Assembly: GCF_026183695.1 (NCBI RefSeq)
Contig: NZ_JAPFRD010000011.1
Coordinates: 802,271-866,270, forward strand
Direction: 5' to 3'
Source of the DNA: Alteromonas aquimaris
Lineage (GTDB): Bacteria; Pseudomonadota; Gammaproteobacteria; Enterobacterales; Alteromonadaceae
DNA length: 64,000 bases
A model generated the notes under the pieces. That model was not told the DNA's origin. It saw only the letters and a list, made by a program, of their open reading frames with translations, and searched no databases. A program made the position numbers and the translations under genes. Below, piece after piece: positions 18,346 to 28,432 of the stretch (position 1 is the stretch's first letter; every line of letters starts with the position of its first letter).

Positions 18346-20373
18346 GTGGCTAATGTATTACGTACCTTTCACGATATTGTCACCAATCAATCGTTAGACT
18401 TCGAAGGTAAAGCGAGAGCCCTGCTTCAATATGGGCTGAAATTATTTGCGCTTGATATGGCGATCATTAGCTGGATCCATGATGGTATTTATACTGTCAC
18501 CGTGTTTGAGTCAGAGGGGAACGAAATTGAGGAAGGAACTGAGTTTCCTTTGGGGAATACTTACTGTGTTCATGCACTTGACGCTAACAAAGCGATAGCA
18601 TTTCATCACACCGGTAAGTCGTCAATTAAATCTCATCCTTGTTATCAAAATTTTAAATTAGAAGCCTATATTGGCGCACCCATTTATTGTAACGGGCTAA
18701 TTTACGGAACGGTAAATTTTTCCTCTACACGGCCCACAAGTCCTTTTTCCAAAGAACAACTCGATTACATTGAACTATTTGCCCAGTGGGTAGGCTCGGA
18801 GATAAGCCGTGAAGTGACGGTTAAACAGCTCAACAATAACAACCAAATGCTCGCCCGTCTTGAACAAGTGGCCAAAATAGGTACGTGGGAGCTGGATATG
18901 CGTACTAACGAGCTAAGCTGGAGCGATCAGACCAAAGTGATTCATGAAGTTCCCCAGAATCATAAACCAGTGTTGGAAAAAGCGATCAGTTTTTACAAAG
19001 AAGGGGAAAGCAGGGACAAAATTGTCAATGCGGTAGAGCATGCGATAGCCACGGGAGAGAGCTATAGCGTCGAAACCCAATTGGTTACCGCGAAAAATAA
19101 TGTGGTGTGGGTTAAGGCTATAGGAAGCGCTGACATTGTTGAAAATGAATGTCGCCGTTTGTATGGCACCATTCAGGATATTACCGACACGGTATTACAA
19201 AGACGCCAAATAGAAGAAGAACGAGAAGCTGCAAAACGGTTACTTCATCAGCGCAGCCAGCTTTTTGCCAAGATAAGTCATGAACTTCGCACCCCTTTAA
19301 ACGGCATTATCGGTATGCTAAACGCGGCGCTCGACAATAAAAATGATAGTGAACGGATGGAAAATTTGAAAGTGGCTTTGCGATGTTCAGATGTGCTGCT
19401 GGACATAATTAACGAAGTGTTGGATTACACAAAGCTTAATCACGGCGAGATGAAACTGGAACCCTCCGCTTTTTCTCTTTCGTCACTCCTTGCAGACCTT
19501 GTTTCGCTTTATCATCCGGTGTGTGACGCCAAGTCTATTACGCTTACTAACGAAAGTAATATTGCGTCCGATATCTGGGTATATTTTGATGCTACCCGCT
19601 TGCGTCAGGTTGTCTCCAATATCCTGGCTAACGCCATTAAGTTTACCGAGCAGGGCGGTGTGACCCTGAAAGCCAATGCCGTAAGTAAAGGGGACGCTAC
19701 CTATTTGTTAAAAGTCATCATCCGTGACACGGGTATTGGCATGACCGATGAAACTCTGGATTCCTTATTTTCGCCCTTTTCCCAAGGGCCAAAAGGCATT
19801 GCATCCAAATTTGGCGGCACAGGTTTAGGGCTGGCTATTGTCAAAGAGCTGCTCGACCTGATGGACGGGAAGATTGAATTTTCGAGCGAAAAAGGGGAAG
19901 GGACGACAGTGATAATAACGCTGACGCTACCTCGCGGCAATGCTCAGCTCGTTACTGATGAAGATAAATCGTTACCCGACTTTTCCCAAGCTAAACTGAA
20001 GGTGCTGGTTGTCGATGATGTTGAAGTTAACCGCATGGTGATGGATTCAATTTTACAACGAGTTGGGGTTCACGCAGACTTTGCCATTGATGGCAAAGAC
20101 GCGGTATTTAAATGTCAGCGCGATAAATATGATCTTATTTTCATGGATTGTGTCATGCCAGAAATGGATGGTATGACCGCATCCAGAACCTTGATCAACG
20201 AGTCGATCATTTCGCCAGACTGTAAAATTATCGCGCTAACTGCCAATACCTCCGATTTAGATAAAGTAGAGTGCAAAGAAGCGGGTATGCACGGGTTTCT
20301 CGCCAAGCCGGTAAGTGCCCATGAAGTGTTTAAAGTGATGAAATTGGTAGCAGAACCGGAATACAACATCTAA
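18346..20373 (+). CDS. Hybrid sensor histidine kinase (GAF-PAS-HisKA-HATPase-REC)
   Basis: A 675-residue soluble protein. A GAF domain (about 5-165), a PAS domain (about 170-290), a dimerisation domain with the phospho-acceptor H312 in ISHELRTPLNGIIG, and an ATPase domain with the N-box NAIKFT, G1 DTGIGM and G2 GTGLGLAIV follow in order. The C-terminal receiver has D601 in FMDCVMPEMDG and the conserved Lys in FLAKPVS. There is no membrane segment, so the signal is probably cytoplasmic. The start is a GTG with AGAGGAAG upstream. No histidine phosphotransfer or response regulator gene is adjacent, so the output is unknown. Confidence 0.9.
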   Translation: MANVLRTFHDIVTNQSLDFEGKARALLQYGLKLFALDMAIISWIHDGIYTVTVFESEGNEIEEGTEFPLGNTYCVHALDANKAIAFHHTGKSSIKSHPCYQNFKLEAYIGAPIYCNGLIYGTVNFSSTRPTSPFSKEQLDYIELFAQWVGSEISREVTVKQLNNNNQMLARLEQVAKIGTWELDMRTNELSWSDQTKVIHEVPQNHKPVLEKAISFYKEGESRDKIVNAVEHAIATGESYSVETQLVTAKNNVVWVKAIGSADIVENECRRLYGTIQDITDTVLQRRQIEEEREAAKRLLHQRSQLFAKISHELRTPLNGIIGMLNAALDNKNDSERMENLKVALRCSDVLLDIINEVLDYTKLNHGEMKLEPSAFSLSSLLADLVSLYHPVCDAKSITLTNESNIASDIWVYFDATRLRQVVSNILANAIKFTEQGGVTLKANAVSKGDATYLLKVIIRDTGIGMTDETLDSLFSPFSQGPKGIASKFGGTGLGLAIVKELLDLMDGKIEFSSEKGEGTTVIITLTLPRGNAQLVTDEDKSLPDFSQAKLKVLVVDDVEVNRMVMDSILQRVGVHADFAIDGKDAVFKCQRDKYDLIFMDCVMPEMDGMTASRTLINESIISPDCKIIALTANTSDLDKVECKEAGMHGFLAKPVSAHEVFKVMKLVAEPEYNI

Positions 20374-20999
20374 AAGATGTTACCTATTTTTTATACGCTC
20401 CCTAAGTTTATCCAACCATCCACTGGGCTATTCTCCTTACACAAAAACCAATCATCTATAAGGCACTTCTGAAAAATCTACACGTTGTGAGCAGGATTGC
20501 CACAACCTAACGTCTCTAAGAATTTTAACCTATTGATTATTTTAGTTTAATTATTGGTGGCGCACTCTTTGCACTTTTCAGACACTTGAAATTTTTAACA
20601 GCGACATGGCCTTTAGCAGACTAAATGAATGAGACGCAATCTGGTAGCGTAATCAGGGTGATTAATGGGGAAATGGGTGCACGTCATCCCCTCGCACACT
20701 CCCTTCTGATTCGAGGAGCGTGTCTATACGATTTGTGGTTACGGCAAATAGTCCTCGCTGTGAAAGCACTGCTTTACCGAGCGACAATGATTTTTAATTT
20801 GCACCGCCTTTGCTCATGTAATGGGGAAACTCCTTCTATAGAACGGACAAGGTGGAACGGCGCGATGAGGTGTCATTGTTGTGAATTATCAAAGCGATAA
20901 ATGGTTGGCGATAGGGCCAGCTTAATCCAGATGACATGAGTGTATATGAAACTGACGCAGGTATAAGTAGTTCTGCCTTGCCCTTCACGGACAATATTG
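20374..20999. other. Non-coding stretch between kinase and gntA-like gene
   Basis: These 626 bases contain a 91-codon frame (20625-20900) without a ribosome site or motif, which I do not accept. The end must hold the promoter of the gntA-like pair. I looked for a guanidine (ykkC) riboswitch, because of the neighbouring genes, and did not recognise one. Confidence 0.4.
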
Positions 21000-21662
21000 A
21001 TGAGTTGCAGAAAACCGTTTATTGAAGATGAATTGATAGATTTTGTTAACGAAGATGCGTTTCCCTGTGTCGGAGCGAAGACCGCGTTAACTAAAGAGAA
21101 TATCCACATCAATTGCTATGGTGATATCTGCGCAGAGGATAACACCGGTGATATATTAGGGGACCTGTATCACTTTATTGATGAGTTCGACATTTCCCGC
21201 TCCATGTATTCTTCATTTATCAGTGTTTTTGAAACCACGGATTATCTTGATGAGATTGAATTTGAACAGGCGCTCTGGAAGAAATTACAGGCGATGCATA
21301 ATTTAGATAGTGCACTATGCAAATGGGATCCTGATGTTGCGAAGGATCCTGACCACGCACACTTTAGTTTTTCCATCGGCGAACACGGGTTTTTTATAAT
21401 TGGTCTTAATCCAAATAGTTCCCGTAAAAGCAGACGGTTTGGATATCCCGCCATCGTATTTAACTTACATGCGCAATTTGAACACCTACGTGAAATGGGA
21501 CGGTTTGACCGGCTGCGGGATACTATTCGTCAACGGGATGAGAAGTATTCTGGTTCGCCGAACCCCATGTTGGCCACACACGGGGAAAGCTCTGAAGTTT
21601 ATCAGTATAGTGGCCGACAGATTGAAGCAGGGTGGAAGTGCCCGTTTAAACATAAGGAATAA
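21000..21662 (+). CDS. YqcI/YcgG family heme-dependent hydroxylase, GntA-like
   Basis: A 220-residue protein of the YqcI/YcgG family. Diagnostic segments are FPCVGAKTAL near residue 25, the GDICAED...LYHFIDEF region, and FFIIGLNPNSSRKSRRF, WKCPF at the end. The family includes the N-hydroxylase GntA of guanitoxin biosynthesis, which hydroxylates the guanidine group of arginine derivatives with heme and oxygen. No other guanitoxin genes are present, so the substrate here is unknown and toxin synthesis is not implied. A TTG lies just before the ATG; I take the ATG. It ends one base before the DUF1989 gene, suggesting an operon. Confidence 0.75.
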   Translation: MSCRKPFIEDELIDFVNEDAFPCVGAKTALTKENIHINCYGDICAEDNTGDILGDLYHFIDEFDISRSMYSSFISVFETTDYLDEIEFEQALWKKLQAMHNLDSALCKWDPDVAKDPDHAHFSFSIGEHGFFIIGLNPNSSRKSRRFGYPAIVFNLHAQFEHLREMGRFDRLRDTIRQRDEKYSGSPNPMLATHGESSEVYQYSGRQIEAGWKCPFKHKE

Positions 21663-21663
21663 T

Positions 21664-22251
21664 ATGGAAACCACAATTAAACCTCGCAGTGGAACAGCAT
21701 TTATTTTAAGGAAAGGTCAACGCCTGAAGGTTATCGATCCCGAAGGTGAGCAGGTTTCGGACATTTATTGTTTTAATTTGGACAACAAAGAAGAGTTTTT
21801 ATCTTCAGGGCGTTCCCTTGACTACAATGAAAGCGTGGCCTTCGGAAAGGGGTCAAAGCTCTATTCTAACCAAAGTAATATTATGCTGGAAATTGTGGAA
21901 GATACCGTAGAGCGACACGATTTCTTACTCACACCCTGCAGTAAAGATACGTTCAGACACTTTTATCCCGATGAAGAGCCAGTGCCAGGATGTTATGGCA
22001 ATTTAGTCCATGCATTTAGTGAATTTAATATCCCGGAGCATTATGTGGGGACCACCTTTAACATTTTTATGAACGTCGAGATAGATAAAAACGGTGGAAT
22101 TTCAGTCTTACCGCCAACGAGTAAGGCGGGCGACTACACCACCTTTGAAGCGAAGATGGACCTTATCGTGGGTCTTACTGCATGTTCAGCGGGAGAATCC
22201 AACAATTTTAAGTATAAACCTATCCATTATTCGGTATTAGATCCCCTCTGA
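21664..22251 (+). CDS. DUF1989 / urea carboxylase-associated family protein
   Basis: A 195-residue protein that begins METTIKPRSGTAFILRKGQRLKV. The family signature is read in DPEGEQVSDIYCFN, the SNQSNIMLEIVEDT segment, HDFLLTPCSKDTF with its Cys, CYGNLVHAF, and FNIFMNVEID. DUF1989 proteins are commonly encoded beside urea carboxylase or guanidine-degrading genes and may act on urea- or guanidine-like compounds. The first gene of the pair is a guanidine-type N-hydroxylase relative, so a role in guanidino-compound metabolism is a reasonable inference. The open frame extends upstream without support; the ATG at 21664 has AAGGA just before it. Confidence 0.75.
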   Translation: METTIKPRSGTAFILRKGQRLKVIDPEGEQVSDIYCFNLDNKEEFLSSGRSLDYNESVAFGKGSKLYSNQSNIMLEIVEDTVERHDFLLTPCSKDTFRHFYPDEEPVPGCYGNLVHAFSEFNIPEHYVGTTFNIFMNVEIDKNGGISVLPPTSKAGDYTTFEAKMDLIVGLTACSAGESNNFKYKPIHYSVLDPL

Positions 22252-22752
22252 AGGAAAAGGCGTGGCAACCCTCCTAGGCATAGTACGCCTCTTTACGGAT
22301 GTGTCCGTAAAACCTGGGGAGAACCCCTAAAGGGTTAGACAGCCGGCGTAGGCTCGCTTATTAAACTTGGCTGTGGCAAACCGATAGTGACTATGAATTT
22401 TTTATTTATCGCAGAGGCCCAGTCGGCAACTCCTTATCAATAAGAGAGTTATTCGGTATGGTAGAGAAACTCACAGCACATAATGCTTTTGTATGAACAG
22501 CGAAGGTGCAATCGGATGCACGCAGACCTCACAGGCTCGAATCATGGCCATACTAGAACATGCGCAGAAATAATCGTTTTTAATGTTGCACAAATAGCTG
22601 TCATTTTTTAGCATTTTACCTCTTTAAAATTACGAAAATGTATCTATATTTTGGGATAAAGGCATGGAATTTGAATCACATTTTTAGGGACGTAAGGGTT
22701 AAGATTTAATTTATTTAACTGATGTAATATTGCTTTGAATGGGGAGGGTAAG
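22252..22752. other. Intergenic region with structured element before the sigma-factor gene
   Basis: About 500 bases without a gene. At 22292-22311 a perfect 8-bp hairpin (TTTACGGA, TGTG loop, TCCGTAAA) is followed by G/C-rich paired segments up to about 22400. No T-run follows. I could not match it to a known riboswitch. The final 130 bases are AT-rich and should carry the sigma-factor promoter. Confidence 0.45.
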
Positions 22753-23643
22753 GTGAATACTTTAGTTACTCAAGGCTATTTAAACCCAGGCTCCCACGGT
22801 ACCTTTCAAAATTACGTGGGCTACATTCAATCTATTCCCTTTCTCACTGCAGAAGAAGAAAAAGTTCTGTTTAAAAAATATCATGAAGAAAATGATATGC
22901 AGGCAGTTAAAGCCATCATTCTTTCCCATTTACGCTTTGTATACACCATAGCCAAAGGGTATAAAGGCTACGGATTACCTCTTGAAGATATGGTGCAAGA
23001 GGGCAATATTGGCTTAATGAAATCGGTCAAAAAGTTTGACCTTTCCTTTGAATGTCGTTTAGCAACCTACGCTGTACACTTTATCAAAGCGGAAATTCAT
23101 GAGTATATTTTAAACAACTGGAAGCTGGTAAAGGTCGCCACTTCAAAAGCAAAGCGAAAACTATTTTTTAATTTACGCAAATTCAAACAATCCTGGAATT
23201 GGTTAACCCACGATGAAGCCAGCGCCATCGCGGACGAACTTAATGTGGATAAAGCTACCGTACTAGAAATGGAATCACGGTTACATTCGCAGGATCATTA
23301 TCTGGGCGTGCAGATCTATGACGAAGACGAAGAAGGGTATTCGCTTAACAAGACAACCGCACTCGCTTTAACCGATCACCGCATGGAGCCGGCACGTCAA
23401 AATGAAAGTGATGACTGGTTATCCAAGCAATCCACGCAGCTACATTCTGCCTTACGCCGCCTCGATCAGCGCAGCCAGGAGATCATTCGTCAGCGTTATT
23501 TGGTGGATAGTGATCAACAGGCCAAACTGCAAGAATTAGGTGATCACTATGGCATTTCTGCCGAGCGAGTTCGCCAAATAGAAACGCGCGCGCTGCAAAA
23601 GTTAAAATCAATGCTAGATACAGAAATAGTGTTCGACGCTTAG
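22753..23643 (+). CDS. RpoH-like sigma-32 family factor
   Basis: A 296-residue sigma factor. Region 1.2/2 has LTAEEEKVLFKKY and LRFVYTIAKGYKGYGLPLEDMVQEGNIGLMKSVKKFDLSFECRLATYAVHFIKAEIHEYIL; the helix-turn-helix of region 4 is QELGDHYGISAERVRQIETRALQKLK. A form of the RpoH box (consensus QRKLFFNLR) reads KRKLFFNLR, so it belongs to the RpoH group and not to RpoD or RpoS. I place the start at the GTG (22753), with GGGGAGG 5 nt upstream, and not at the TTG six codons earlier. A heat-shock-type promoter is seen before the Hsp20 gene in this window. This is probably an extra RpoH copy, which I cannot prove. Confidence 0.82.
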   Translation: MNTLVTQGYLNPGSHGTFQNYVGYIQSIPFLTAEEEKVLFKKYHEENDMQAVKAIILSHLRFVYTIAKGYKGYGLPLEDMVQEGNIGLMKSVKKFDLSFECRLATYAVHFIKAEIHEYILNNWKLVKVATSKAKRKLFFNLRKFKQSWNWLTHDEASAIADELNVDKATVLEMESRLHSQDHYLGVQIYDEDEEGYSLNKTTALALTDHRMEPARQNESDDWLSKQSTQLHSALRRLDQRSQEIIRQRYLVDSDQQAKLQELGDHYGISAERVRQIETRALQKLKSMLDTEIVFDA

Positions 23644-24112
23644 AAAAGAAGGCTGGCCAGAGGGATAGATGGGCAAAGAGAGAAGGGGCGCGAGCATTAC
23701 TTTTTGAGGTTTTACTGCCTCTATAGCCCCATCAATAAATGTATGTGTGGTGGCAAAAAAGGTTTGGGTTATATTGTTCAAAGCCGCTAGAATCAGATGA
23801 GATGCTCGCATTAAGTGTACACCTTAATTTCATCACCATTCTAAAACCCTTTTATTTTTTAACAGAAATTAGGGCTAAACTCTTTTGCCAATGTTGATAA
23901 ACAAAGCAAGCGCAGCGGCCAAAAAAAAACAGTAAGGACGGGTTTATTTTTTAGAGCGGTGAGACCGCTAGCAGGCAAGCAAAAGAAACAAGTAGCAAAA
24001 AAGTGTATTGGTCTAACCTCGAGCTATAATAGGGAAATTCAGCCACATCCTGTAGCGCAAAAAAGCGCACCACCTGGTTTATAATGTAAGTAATTGAATA
24101 GTGAGAATGTAC
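23644..24112. other. Non-coding stretch after the sigma-factor gene
   Basis: These 469 bases carry a 65-codon minus-strand frame (23614-23811) with no ribosome site, which I reject. No repeat or RNA gene is visible. Confidence 0.4.
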
Positions 24113-24631
24113 ATGTTTGTATCCGATACAATAGTAGAAGTCCTTTTGCGCGGCACGGTGTTAACTACCCTCGCCATGCTGTGGGTTGTGTTACTGGTGC
24201 GGGTCAACGGTTTACGTTCGTTTTCAAAAATGACGAATTTCGACTTTGTGATGACCATAGCCGTGGGATCGCTGCTTGCCAACACTAGTCAGTCCACTTC
24301 TTGGGAAAGTTTTTTCCAATCACTCATTGCGTTAGCCAGTCTCTTTTTAGTGCAGTATTGTTCGGCTAGGTTGCGCAAGTCGTCAGATACCGCAGAATCG
24401 ATTATGCAGAATCAGCCTGTTATATTGATGCTCGATGGAGAAATTCTTTACCCCGCACTGGAGAAGACGCGTGTCGCCGAGAGCGACCTATACGCTAAGC
24501 TCAGGGAAGCCAATGTTCTGGATGAAAAAGATGTCAGGGCGGTGGTATTGGAAACTACCGGAGACATTTCAGTCTTGCACGGCAGTACCTGTTCTAAAAC
24601 GATCTTAAAAGGAACTAAGGTCGTTGGTTAG
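24113..24631 (+). CDS. DUF421 / YetF-type membrane protein
   Basis: A 172-residue protein with membrane segments at about 10-30, 45-60 and 66-84 (VVLLVRVNGLRSFSKMTNFDFVMTIAVGSLLANT is the conserved core), then the YetF domain QPVILMLDGEILYPAL and LREANVLDEKDVRAVVLETTGDISVLH. Several starts are possible (24101 GTG, 24107 ATG, 24113 ATG); GTGAG lies 7 nt before the third, which I chose. The gene is a paralogue of 12804-13313, sharing DEKDV-AVVLE and the G-ELS/DIS-V ending. Confidence 0.8.
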   Translation: MFVSDTIVEVLLRGTVLTTLAMLWVVLLVRVNGLRSFSKMTNFDFVMTIAVGSLLANTSQSTSWESFFQSLIALASLFLVQYCSARLRKSSDTAESIMQNQPVILMLDGEILYPALEKTRVAESDLYAKLREANVLDEKDVRAVVLETTGDISVLHGSTCSKTILKGTKVVG

Positions 24632-24904
24632 GTAAGCGAATTTGCATTGAAATTATCACCCATTAAAGTAACCGCTTAAACTGCACGGCACCTTTTTGTT
24701 GAGCTGAACCTCTGCTCGTTTCTATCTTCACCTCTGCATGATTGACTACCCCCTTACCGCATTCACAGGGCGACCTTACTGGTGTAAGAAATCGGTTGTT
24801 TTCCTGTTGTGGGTATCCCCTTCCAGCTCGCTGAGAGATATAGCAAACTAGGCATTATAGTTATCGTTTCCGCGCCGAACCTTTTTGGCGCGCACACTCC
24901 AGAC

Positions 24905-26968
24905 TTATAATTGATCAGGGATATTTTTAATGTCTTCCAGCCACACAGTTGCCTCGGCATCACTTGGCGCACGCCAGTCACCCCGTGGCGATAGTGAACC
25001 CCCGGAGCCAACTTTGGGGCCATCAGGAAGGGCAGAGCGCTTAAACTGACTTATTTTGAAAAAGCGATAACAAAATACTTCCAGCCAGTGCTTGATATCC
25101 GCCAAGGTGTATTGATTACGATTTTCCGCTGGTACGGTACTAGGCCACTTACCTTCGCTCGCATCATGCCAAGCATGATAGGCTAAAAAGGCGACTTTAG
25201 AGGGACGAACGCCAAAGCGGGTTATCCAGTATAGGTTGAAGTCCTGTAACTCGTATGGGCCTACTTTATCTTCGGTTTTTTGAGACGGCTCTTCAGTATC
25301 GGATTTACCCGGGACTAATTCAGGTGAAATCTCGGTGTTGACGATATCTGTTAACACATCCCTTGTTGCCTGTGAAAATTCATCTCGCTCTGCAATCCAG
25401 CGAATAAGGTGTTGGATCAGGGTTTTTGGTACGCTGCAATTTACATTGTAGTGCGACATATGATCCCCCACACCATAGGTCATCCACCCTAACGCAATTT
25501 CTGATAAATCGCCCGTCCCCAATACTAATGCGTGGTTCTGTCCCGCTAATCTGAATAGATGCGATGTACGCTCGCCAGCCTGTACATTTTCGAAATTGAC
25601 ATCAAACACTTCCTTTCCTTCTGCATAGGGATGCTGAATATCCTTAAGCATTTGATCGCACGAGGGCTGAATATCGATTTCTCTGGATGTGACCCCTAAG
25701 CTCTCCATCAGGATATGAGCATTGTCCTTAGTTTTTTTGCTCGTCGCGTATGCCGGCATGGTATACGCCAATATATTCGCCCGTGGTAACCCCAATTGGT
25801 CCATGGTCTTTGCCGCCACGATTAACGCATGGGTGGAATCTAATCCACCCGATACGCCAATTACCAGCTTTTCAAAGCCTGAAGCTTTGAGGCGTTTGGC
25901 CAACCCATGAATTTGGATATTAAACGTTTCGTAACACCGCACATCTAAGTCCTCTGTCTTAGCTGGAACAAAAGGAAAGCGATTCGCCTGCCGCTGCAGG
26001 GGGAGGGCGGCGGTGGGGGGATTTAGGGTGAAATCAATCCGGCGTACTTGTGCCACTAAGTCTCGATAGGCAGTGACCGAATCGTGAAAGCTGGTCAATC
26101 GCATACGATCCTGGGCAAGGCGTTCAAGATCGACATCGGCAAGGAGTAAATCTGCCTGCGGCGTGAAACGGCCAGATTCAATCAATAATTCATCATTTTC
26201 GAAAATCATTCCATGACCGTCCCAGGCCAAGTCAGTAGTCGACTCTCCGGGGCCTGCGGCGGCATAAAGATAAGCGGCAACACAAGCGCCTGACTGGCGT
26301 GCACAAAGGTCGCGGCGATAACGCGCTTTATCCACCGTGATGTTGCTCGCAGACAGGTTCGTCAATATTGTCGCCCCAGCGAGTGCGGCATAAGTACTGG
26401 GCGGAATGGGTGTCCATAAATCTTCGCAAATTTCGGTGTGAATGCGTAAGTGTTCTACATCGGACGCGTTGAAAATGATATTGGCACCAAACGGCACCTT
26501 TTCACCCAACAGCGCAATTTCTTCTAATAAACAATCGCGACCGGAGCAAAACTGCCTTTTTTCATAAAATTCTCTATAGTTTGGCAGAAATGACTTAGGG
26601 ATAACGCCTAATATACTCCCGTTATGAATAGCCAAGGCGCAATTGTAGAGGGCTCCTTCGATTTTCAAGGGCGCACCCACCAACAAAAATGAGGGGATTT
26701 TTTTCGAAGCCGACTTAATCTTATTAATCGCCGCTAAGCAATTGTCCAGCAACGCATCTTGATGAAACAGGTCGCCACAGGAGTAGGCGCTTATACAAAG
26801 TTCAGGAAATAAGCAAACCGCTGCATTATTCTTACCTGCCGATTTGGCCAGCGCAATTATCTGGTCACTGTTGTAATCGGGGGCGGCCACTTTAACTTCT
26901 GGAATACATACGGCCACCCGTACAAATCCGTGCGAATAAATATTATTAAAGGTTTGATCTTTCTTCAC
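24905..26968 (-). CDS. nadE: Glutamine-dependent NAD(+) synthetase
   Basis: A 687-residue two-domain enzyme that amidates nicotinic acid adenine dinucleotide to NAD+. The N-terminal nitrilase-type glutaminase (about 8-300) shows the Glu-Lys-Cys set in [24 protein letters not shown] and the EICEDLWTP Cys. The C-terminal synthetase (about 345-670) has the PP-loop [15 protein letters not shown] and [16 protein letters not shown]. The length fits the long, glutamine-dependent form. The start (26966-26968) overlaps the end of the isochorismatase-like gene by 4 nt (ATGA), so the two are translationally coupled. The pairing may join NAD synthesis with a nicotinamidase-like hydrolase. Confidence 0.92.
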   Translation of the reverse strand: MKKDQTFNNIYSHGFVRVAVCIPEVKVAAPDYNSDQIIALAKSAGKNNAAVCLFPELCISAYSCGDLFHQDALLDNCLAAINKIKSASKKIPSFLLVGAPLKIEGALYNCALAIHNGSILGVIPKSFLPNYREFYEKRQFCSGRDCLLEEIALLGEKVPFGANIIFNASDVEHLRIHTEICEDLWTPIPPSTYAALAGATILTNLSASNITVDKARYRRDLCARQSGACVAAYLYAAAGPGESTTDLAWDGHGMIFENDELLIESGRFTPQADLLLADVDLERLAQDRMRLTSFHDSVTAYRDLVAQVRRIDFTLNPPTAALPLQRQANRFPFVPAKTEDLDVRCYETFNIQIHGLAKRLKASGFEKLVIGVSGGLDSTHALIVAAKTMDQLGLPRANILAYTMPAYATSKKTKDNAHILMESLGVTSREIDIQPSCDQMLKDIQHPYAEGKEVFDVNFENVQAGERTSHLFRLAGQNHALVLGTGDLSEIALGWMTYGVGDHMSHYNVNCSVPKTLIQHLIRWIAERDEFSQATRDVLTDIVNTEISPELVPGKSDTEEPSQKTEDKVGPYELQDFNLYWITRFGVRPSKVAFLAYHAWHDASEGKWPSTVPAENRNQYTLADIKHWLEVFCYRFFKISQFKRSALPDGPKVGSGGSLSPRGDWRAPSDAEATVWLEDIKNIPDQL

Positions 26969-27507
26969 AATAAGCTTTCCAAATCTATTTCATCAGAACA
27001 GGGCGTTTTAGCCTTGCAGGTCTGCGTCAGCTGTTTAAGGGCGGTTTGTTTAGTTTCCTCGTCTTTACATACGATCAGGTCAGGAGGAATGATGAGATTA
27101 AACCGTCTCATGTACGCGTCCTGGGCGGTAAATTGAACACAAATGTCACCTGTCATCCCCGCTAAGATAAGCGTCTGCGCTTCCAGATGGTGTAATAAAA
27201 TCTCCAGGGTGGTGCCATAAAACCCAGAGTGACGGGTTTTGATAACAAAATAGTCCTCTTCACCGGGTTTTAAAAGTTTAGCCACCGGCTCACCACGCAC
27301 ATTATCGTGCAAGGTGTGGTCGACTAACTGGCGAAAGTCAGATCGCCACTTACCGAAATTATCATTGACGTAGATGGTGGGAATAGCATTATCGGCCAGA
27401 CGTTGTTTGAATCGTTTAAGGTTTCGCGCAGCATCCAGGGCTGGCTTGAGCATTCGCTCACCGTCGTCAAATTCTAAATCGTTAATCATGTCGATAATTA
27501 ACAACAC
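26965..27507 (-). CDS. Isochorismatase-family cysteine hydrolase upstream of nadE
   Basis: A 180-residue or slightly longer isochorismatase-fold hydrolase. The triad reads D in [10 protein letters not shown] in [12 protein letters not shown], and C in [11 protein letters not shown]. It overlaps nadE by 4 nt, so it may feed NAD metabolism (nicotinamidase relatives belong to this superfamily), though the substrate is not proven. The frame starts at a GTG (27505-27507) without a ribosome site. A strong GGGGGG/AGGGGGG site (27555-27561) lies 8 nt before an in-frame ATT at 27544-27546, which would add 13 residues (INKPDDFPDKSKL). The true start may therefore be a rare ATT. Confidence 0.78.
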   Translation of the reverse strand: MLLIIDMINDLEFDDGERMLKPALDAARNLKRFKQRLADNAIPTIYVNDNFGKWRSDFRQLVDHTLHDNVRGEPVAKLLKPGEEDYFVIKTRHSGFYGTTLEILLHHLEAQTLILAGMTGDICVQFTAQDAYMRRFNLIIPPDLIVCKDEETKQTALKQLTQTCKAKTPCSDEIDLESLL

Positions 27508-27828
27508 AAGTTTGCTTTTATCTGGAAAATCATCGGGTTTGTTAATTGGTTCTTCCCCCCTGTGCAGACGCCGATTGTTATCGAGGAGCTAACAAACAAT
27601 TGCGTTTTTCAATGGCCCAAAAGCGTGTGAAATTGGTTATGACGCTTGAAGATAATCGGATCAGTATTGAGTTTGCTCCTGCGCTAATTTATTCACTTGG
27701 GGAGCGTATCGTATGGGGAGAATTGACCAATGCGAGTGAAAATTAAATTTTTGATAGATGTAAACATTTTGAAAATCGGCAGCATATGAACAGTTGGCAA
27801 CCATTAAAACATGACGAGGAATAACACT

Positions 27829-28257
27829 ATGCCCAGCAAAACCACAGTACTGTCAGAACTTTGCCATCTTGATTATGACGCAGTGGCGGCGTACGAAGCG
27901 ACCTTAGAGAGAATAGAAGATGACACTCTAAAAAGAACGATTGCAGAATTTTGTAAGGATCACCGCGATCACATTACCAAATTGAACGAATTATTGCTTC
28001 AAAATGGCGAGAAAGAAGTTAACGGCACTGACCTTAAAAAATTTCTTACCAAGGGAAAAGTGGTGATTGCAGGGCTTATTAACGATAAAGCTATTCTTGA
28101 AGCCATGAATATGAACGAAAAAGTGACCGAAGAAGCCTATGAAAAAGCGTTGAAAAACGATGAGTTAACGGTGAGTGAACGGTCAGTGTTAGAAAAGCAT
28201 TATGCTGATGAAAGACGTCATAAGCAATGGTTCTCAGAGATGGCTGATAAGAAGTAG
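27829..28257 (+). CDS. Ferritin-like DUF2383-type four-helix protein
   Basis: A 142-residue helical protein. Glu and His residues recur with the spacing of a ferritin-like four-helix bundle (LDYDAVAAYEATLERIEDD; EFCKDHRDHITKLNELL; LEKHYADERRHKQWF). I compare it to the DUF2383/PA2169 family. The ATG at 27829 has GAGGA 8 nt upstream; an ATG six codons earlier overlaps that site. It is monocistronic and its biochemical role is unknown. Confidence 0.72.
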   Translation: MPSKTTVLSELCHLDYDAVAAYEATLERIEDDTLKRTIAEFCKDHRDHITKLNELLLQNGEKEVNGTDLKKFLTKGKVVIAGLINDKAILEAMNMNEKVTEEAYEKALKNDELTVSERSVLEKHYADERRHKQWFSEMADKK

Positions 28258-28432
28258 CGGGTGGGTAAATTACTCGCCCCTAATTTTATAGTACTTTATT
28301 CAGGGGACACAGTGCGGGCTTTACTTTATAACATTGCATGGAGCTGTATTTGCTCATCTACGAATGCCATGTTTGATAGTAATGCCCCGTAGTGTGATAG
28401 TAAATGCCAGCGCTCCCTGCTGGCATCGTACT

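Noticed and set aside
20625..20900. A 91-codon frame before the gntA-like gene
   Set aside because: No ribosome site, no recognisable motif, and composition unlike the neighbours.
22260..22400. A c-di-GMP, guanidine or cobalamin riboswitch
   Set aside because: The sequence does not show the conserved core of any of these by eye.
27546..27746. A 66-codon plus-strand frame between the isochorismatase-like gene and the ferritin-like gene
   Set aside because: No ribosome site at either possible start and no known motif.
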